Origin: Gammaproteobacteria bacterium
GTDB lineage: Bacteria > Pseudomonadota > Gammaproteobacteria > Enterobacterales > Alteromonadaceae
Length of the DNA stretch: 18,641 bases
NCBI GenBank assembly: GCA_023481025.1
Contig: JAMCWV010000176.1
Span: forward strand, 1-18,641
Direction of reading: 5' to 3'
Position 1 is the stretch's first letter; each line of letters starts with the position of its first letter. Of this stretch, positions 16,652 to 18,641 are shown piece by piece. Made by a program: the position numbers and the translations under genes. The notes beneath the pieces were generated by a model. The model made no database searches, was not told the DNA's origin, and was given only the letters and a program-made list of their open reading frames with translations.

Positions 16652-18118
16652 CCCACCAAACTGTGCTTGCCACGCTACTTCACTGTCGTACAAACTCTGT
16701 AGATATGGATTTGTGGCCATAAAGTCTGCACTAAACTGCAAACGAATTTCATCGCCAGCAATGTCAATTTGTGCGTTGGCGATCATGTCATCATTGCGTC
16801 GTTGGCAAGCGAGAACCGCTAATCGCAACAATCGACTTAAGCGCGCGAGGGTTTGATAGTCGGGTAGGTTTTCAGGTTGCTCATCGTCGTCAATAATTCC
16901 CGAAACGGCACTGATTAGCGCGAGCAAGTACTCGCGTTGCCGCTGGGTAAATCCCGGTAAGTTGCTGTTCGCCAATAAATAATGGCCGTGGCTACTCGCG
17001 TGTTGGTAGCTCAAGGCAAGACCAATTTCGTGCAAATAGCTAGCAGCACGCAACAATGTGGCAACGTCCTCACCGGAAATATCGCACCAGCCCTCTGGCG
17101 TTTTGCTGTAATAGTCTAACGCCACCCGTTTCACGCGCTGCGCCTGTTGCAGGTCGAGGTGATACGACTGCACTAAACTCTCTAATGTACGTAACTGCAC
17201 GTCTGGATGCTGCAGCTCTTCGAGCATGCTATACACCAAACCTTCCCGTAACGCGCCTTCAGTCGCCTCAACTGTGGTCATATGGAGCGCTCGGAATAAG
17301 CCAATCAGAATGCATAGCCCTGACACAAAAGTAGGCTTGCGGCTTTCTTTTAACCCATGCACGTTGAGCTTTTCAATGTGACCATGGTGAATGGTTTCTT
17401 GCAGGAGCTGTTCGAGCCACGGCAAGGTAAAACGTTCGGGAACACGCCGCACCGCGGCAATTTCCTGAAGGGCTTTAAAGGTGCCAGAGGCGCCGAGGAC
17501 GACATCCCAACCATGTTCGCGATAAGGTGCAGCATGTTCGCGCACCAGCGCTTCGACAGCCTCAATGGTAGCATCGCAGCGTTCACTTGTAATTTTATGG
17601 TCGGCAAAAAATCGGCTAATCCACGTCACACAGCCCATGTCGAGACTACGCAAAATAGTGGCGGTGAAACCATGCCCAAGGGCAAGTTCTGTGCTTGCGC
17701 CGCCGATGTCGATGGCGAGCAAGCGACCATGATGTGCGGTCGTGTGAGCGATACCTTGATAGATGGTCGCGGCTTCTTCTTCCCCAGAAATAATCCGTAA
17801 GGGGTGACCTAATGTGTTGCGAACTTGCTCGAGAAAGGGGTCGTCGTCTTTCAGTTTACGCAGTGTTGCAGTACCGACTGCAGTGATATTTTCTGGTGCA
17901 ATGTCGCGCACCCGATCAGCAAAAATAGCGAGGCAGTCAAGCGCCCGTTGGCGTGCCGCCGGTGACAAGCTACCATTGTCTTGCAAGCCACTGGCGAGGC
18001 GAACCTTACGGCGAATCTTTGAAACGACTTGGACGGAGCCAGCGACCACACGCACAACCAGCATGTGGAAGCTATTGGAGCCTAAATCGATGGCTGCATA
18101 ATAATCTTTTGAACGCAT
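16622..18118 (-). CDS. gppA: Guanosine-5'-triphosphate,3'-diphosphate pyrophosphatase GppA (Ppx/GppA family)
   Basis: GppA hydrolyses pppGpp to ppGpp and can also degrade polyphosphate. The 498-residue product (E. coli GppA 494) starts with YAAIDLGSNSFHMLVVR (7-23), the phosphate-1 motif of the ASKHA fold. SGEEEA with catalytic glutamates (111-116), IDIGGASTEL (136-145) and GASGTFKALQEI follow. The C-terminal half carries the HD-like helical domain with HEIGLALSYQHASSHGHYLLANSNLPGF. The segments FHMLVVR, MGCVTW and the C-terminal pattern match E. coli GppA better than Ppx, and the upstream neighbour rhlB agrees with the E. coli rhlB-gppA pair. AAGGAG lies eight bases before the ATG. Transcription from the rhlB operon is likely, as only 24 bases separate them. 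Together with SpoT and Gmk it gives this window three guanine-nucleotide enzymes. Confidence 0.94.
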   Translation of the reverse strand: MRSKDYYAAIDLGSNSFHMLVVRVVAGSVQVVSKIRRKVRLASGLQDNGSLSPAARQRALDCLAIFADRVRDIAPENITAVGTATLRKLKDDDPFLEQVRNTLGHPLRIISGEEEAATIYQGIAHTTAHHGRLLAIDIGGASTELALGHGFTATILRSLDMGCVTWISRFFADHKITSERCDATIEAVEALVREHAAPYREHGWDVVLGASGTFKALQEIAAVRRVPERFTLPWLEQLLQETIHHGHIEKLNVHGLKESRKPTFVSGLCILIGLFRALHMTTVEATEGALREGLVYSMLEELQHPDVQLRTLESLVQSYHLDLQQAQRVKRVALDYYSKTPEGWCDISGEDVATLLRAASYLHEIGLALSYQHASSHGHYLLANSNLPGFTQRQREYLLALISAVSGIIDDDEQPENLPDYQTLARLSRLLRLAVLACQRRNDDMIANAQIDIAGDEIRLQFSADFMATNPYLQSLYDSEVAWQAQFGGLTLVDTQDD

Positions 18119-18142
18119 CGGCTAGGCTCCTTCCATGGGGAC

Positions 18143-18641
18143 TTATGACTGTTTACGTTGACGTGGCCCAGAGTGACGGCGGTTGTGTTCGCGACCACTT
18201 TGTAAACGACGCTTCTGTGGAATATGTGGACGGGTTAAGTCCTTTAACAGTGCGTCTGGGTTGTATTTAGTCACCGGAATCTCATGCTGAATATACGCTT
18301 CGATAGCCGGTAAGTTATACACGTACTCTTCACAGGCAAAACTGACTGCTTTGCCAGAAGCGCCAGCACGGCCAGTTCGACCAATGCGGTGCACGTAGTC
18401 TTCGCAGTCGTCCGGTAAATCAAAGTTATACACGTGACTTACGGCAGGAATATGCAGACCTCGTGCGGCGACATCTGTCGCAACAAGAATATCGATTTTA
18501 CCTTGGGTGAAGTCTTCCAAAATACGTAAACGTTTGCGTTGTGGCACGTCACCGGTGAGCAAGCCGACGCGATGCTTGTCCGCTAACAGCCAATGATAGA
18601 TTAAGCTACAGCCGTGTTTAGTGTTACTAAACACAATGGCT
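18143..18641 (-). CDS. rhlB: ATP-dependent RNA helicase RhlB, 5' part cut off by window edge
   Basis: The minus-strand frame enters at the right edge and gives the last 165 residues of a DEAD-box RNA helicase, that is most of the second RecA-like lobe and the tail. Visible motifs are VFSNTKHGC (motif IV region), [29 protein letters not shown] (motif V), and [10 protein letters not shown] (motif VI). [36 protein letters not shown] and [14 protein letters not shown] [15 protein letters not shown] are close to E. coli RhlB, which works in the RNA degradosome with RNase E and PNPase. The end is a basic arginine-rich tail, as expected for RNA binding. About 250 residues lie beyond the window. The gene is upstream of gppA on the same strand, the E. 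coli order, which supports RhlB over other DEAD-box paralogues. Confidence 0.95.
   Translation of the reverse strand, partial: AIVFSNTKHGCSLIYHWLLADKHRVGLLTGDVPQRKRLRILEDFTQGKIDILVATDVAARGLHIPAVSHVYNFDLPDDCEDYVHRIGRTGRAGASGKAVSFACEEYVYNLPAIEAYIQHEIPVTKYNPDALLKDLTRPHIPQKRRLQSGREHNRRHSGPRQRKQS

Noticed and set aside
17357..17800. 147-codon plus-strand ORF opposite gppA
   Set aside because: It is fully antisense to a strongly conserved gene and has no recognisable domain or ribosome-binding site. It is a shadow of gppA codon usage.

Overview
This window is a compact chromosomal housekeeping region from a gammaproteobacterium. The encoded proteins are close to their Escherichia coli counterparts along their whole lengths, and two E. 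coli gene clusters (gmk-rpoZ-spoT-recG and ubiE-ubiJ-ubiB-tatABC-tatD) are joined here. Base composition is moderate. An NhaC-type sodium/proton antiporter, an adjacent ridA, hemB directly after tatD, and a following rhlB-gppA pair suggest a marine or halophilic member of the Alteromonadales, perhaps Idiomarinaceae. That placement is inferred from recalled gene orders and was not checked by a search.

Layout from left to right. A truncated lemA (minus) diverges from gmk (plus). rpoZ follows with its own promoter-like sequence, then a hairpin and a second promoter-like sequence, then spoT and ridA, which are almost contiguous. A strong bidirectional terminator separates ridA from the convergent nhaC-type gene (minus). 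Divergent from nhaC is a GNAT acetyltransferase/nitrilase fusion gene, followed 9 bases later by recG. After a 133-base gap comes a tightly packed plus-strand run: ubiE, ubiJ, ubiB, tatA, tatB, tatC, an unnamed periplasmic protein gene, tatD and hemB. Convergent with hemB is gppA (minus), with the 3' part of rhlB upstream of it running off the right edge. No stretch longer than 300 bases lacks a gene.

Functions. gmk, rpoZ, spoT and gppA touch guanine nucleotide and (p)ppGpp metabolism: Gmk makes GDP, SpoT makes and degrades (p)ppGpp, omega is part of the ppGpp binding site on RNA polymerase, and GppA converts pppGpp to ppGpp. UbiE, UbiJ and UbiB serve ubiquinone synthesis. TatA, TatB and TatC form the twin-arginine translocase. 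HemB makes porphobilinogen for haem. RecG is a fork and recombination helicase, and RhlB a DEAD-box RNA helicase.

I found no mobile element, tRNA, rRNA, CRISPR array or phage gene, and no convincing undescribed multi-gene system. The least explained items are the secreted coiled-coil protein inside the tat operon, the GNAT-nitrilase fusion of unknown substrate, and several hairpins without U-tracts at gene junctions. Promoter calls rest on reading -35/-10 matches by eye and are tentative.
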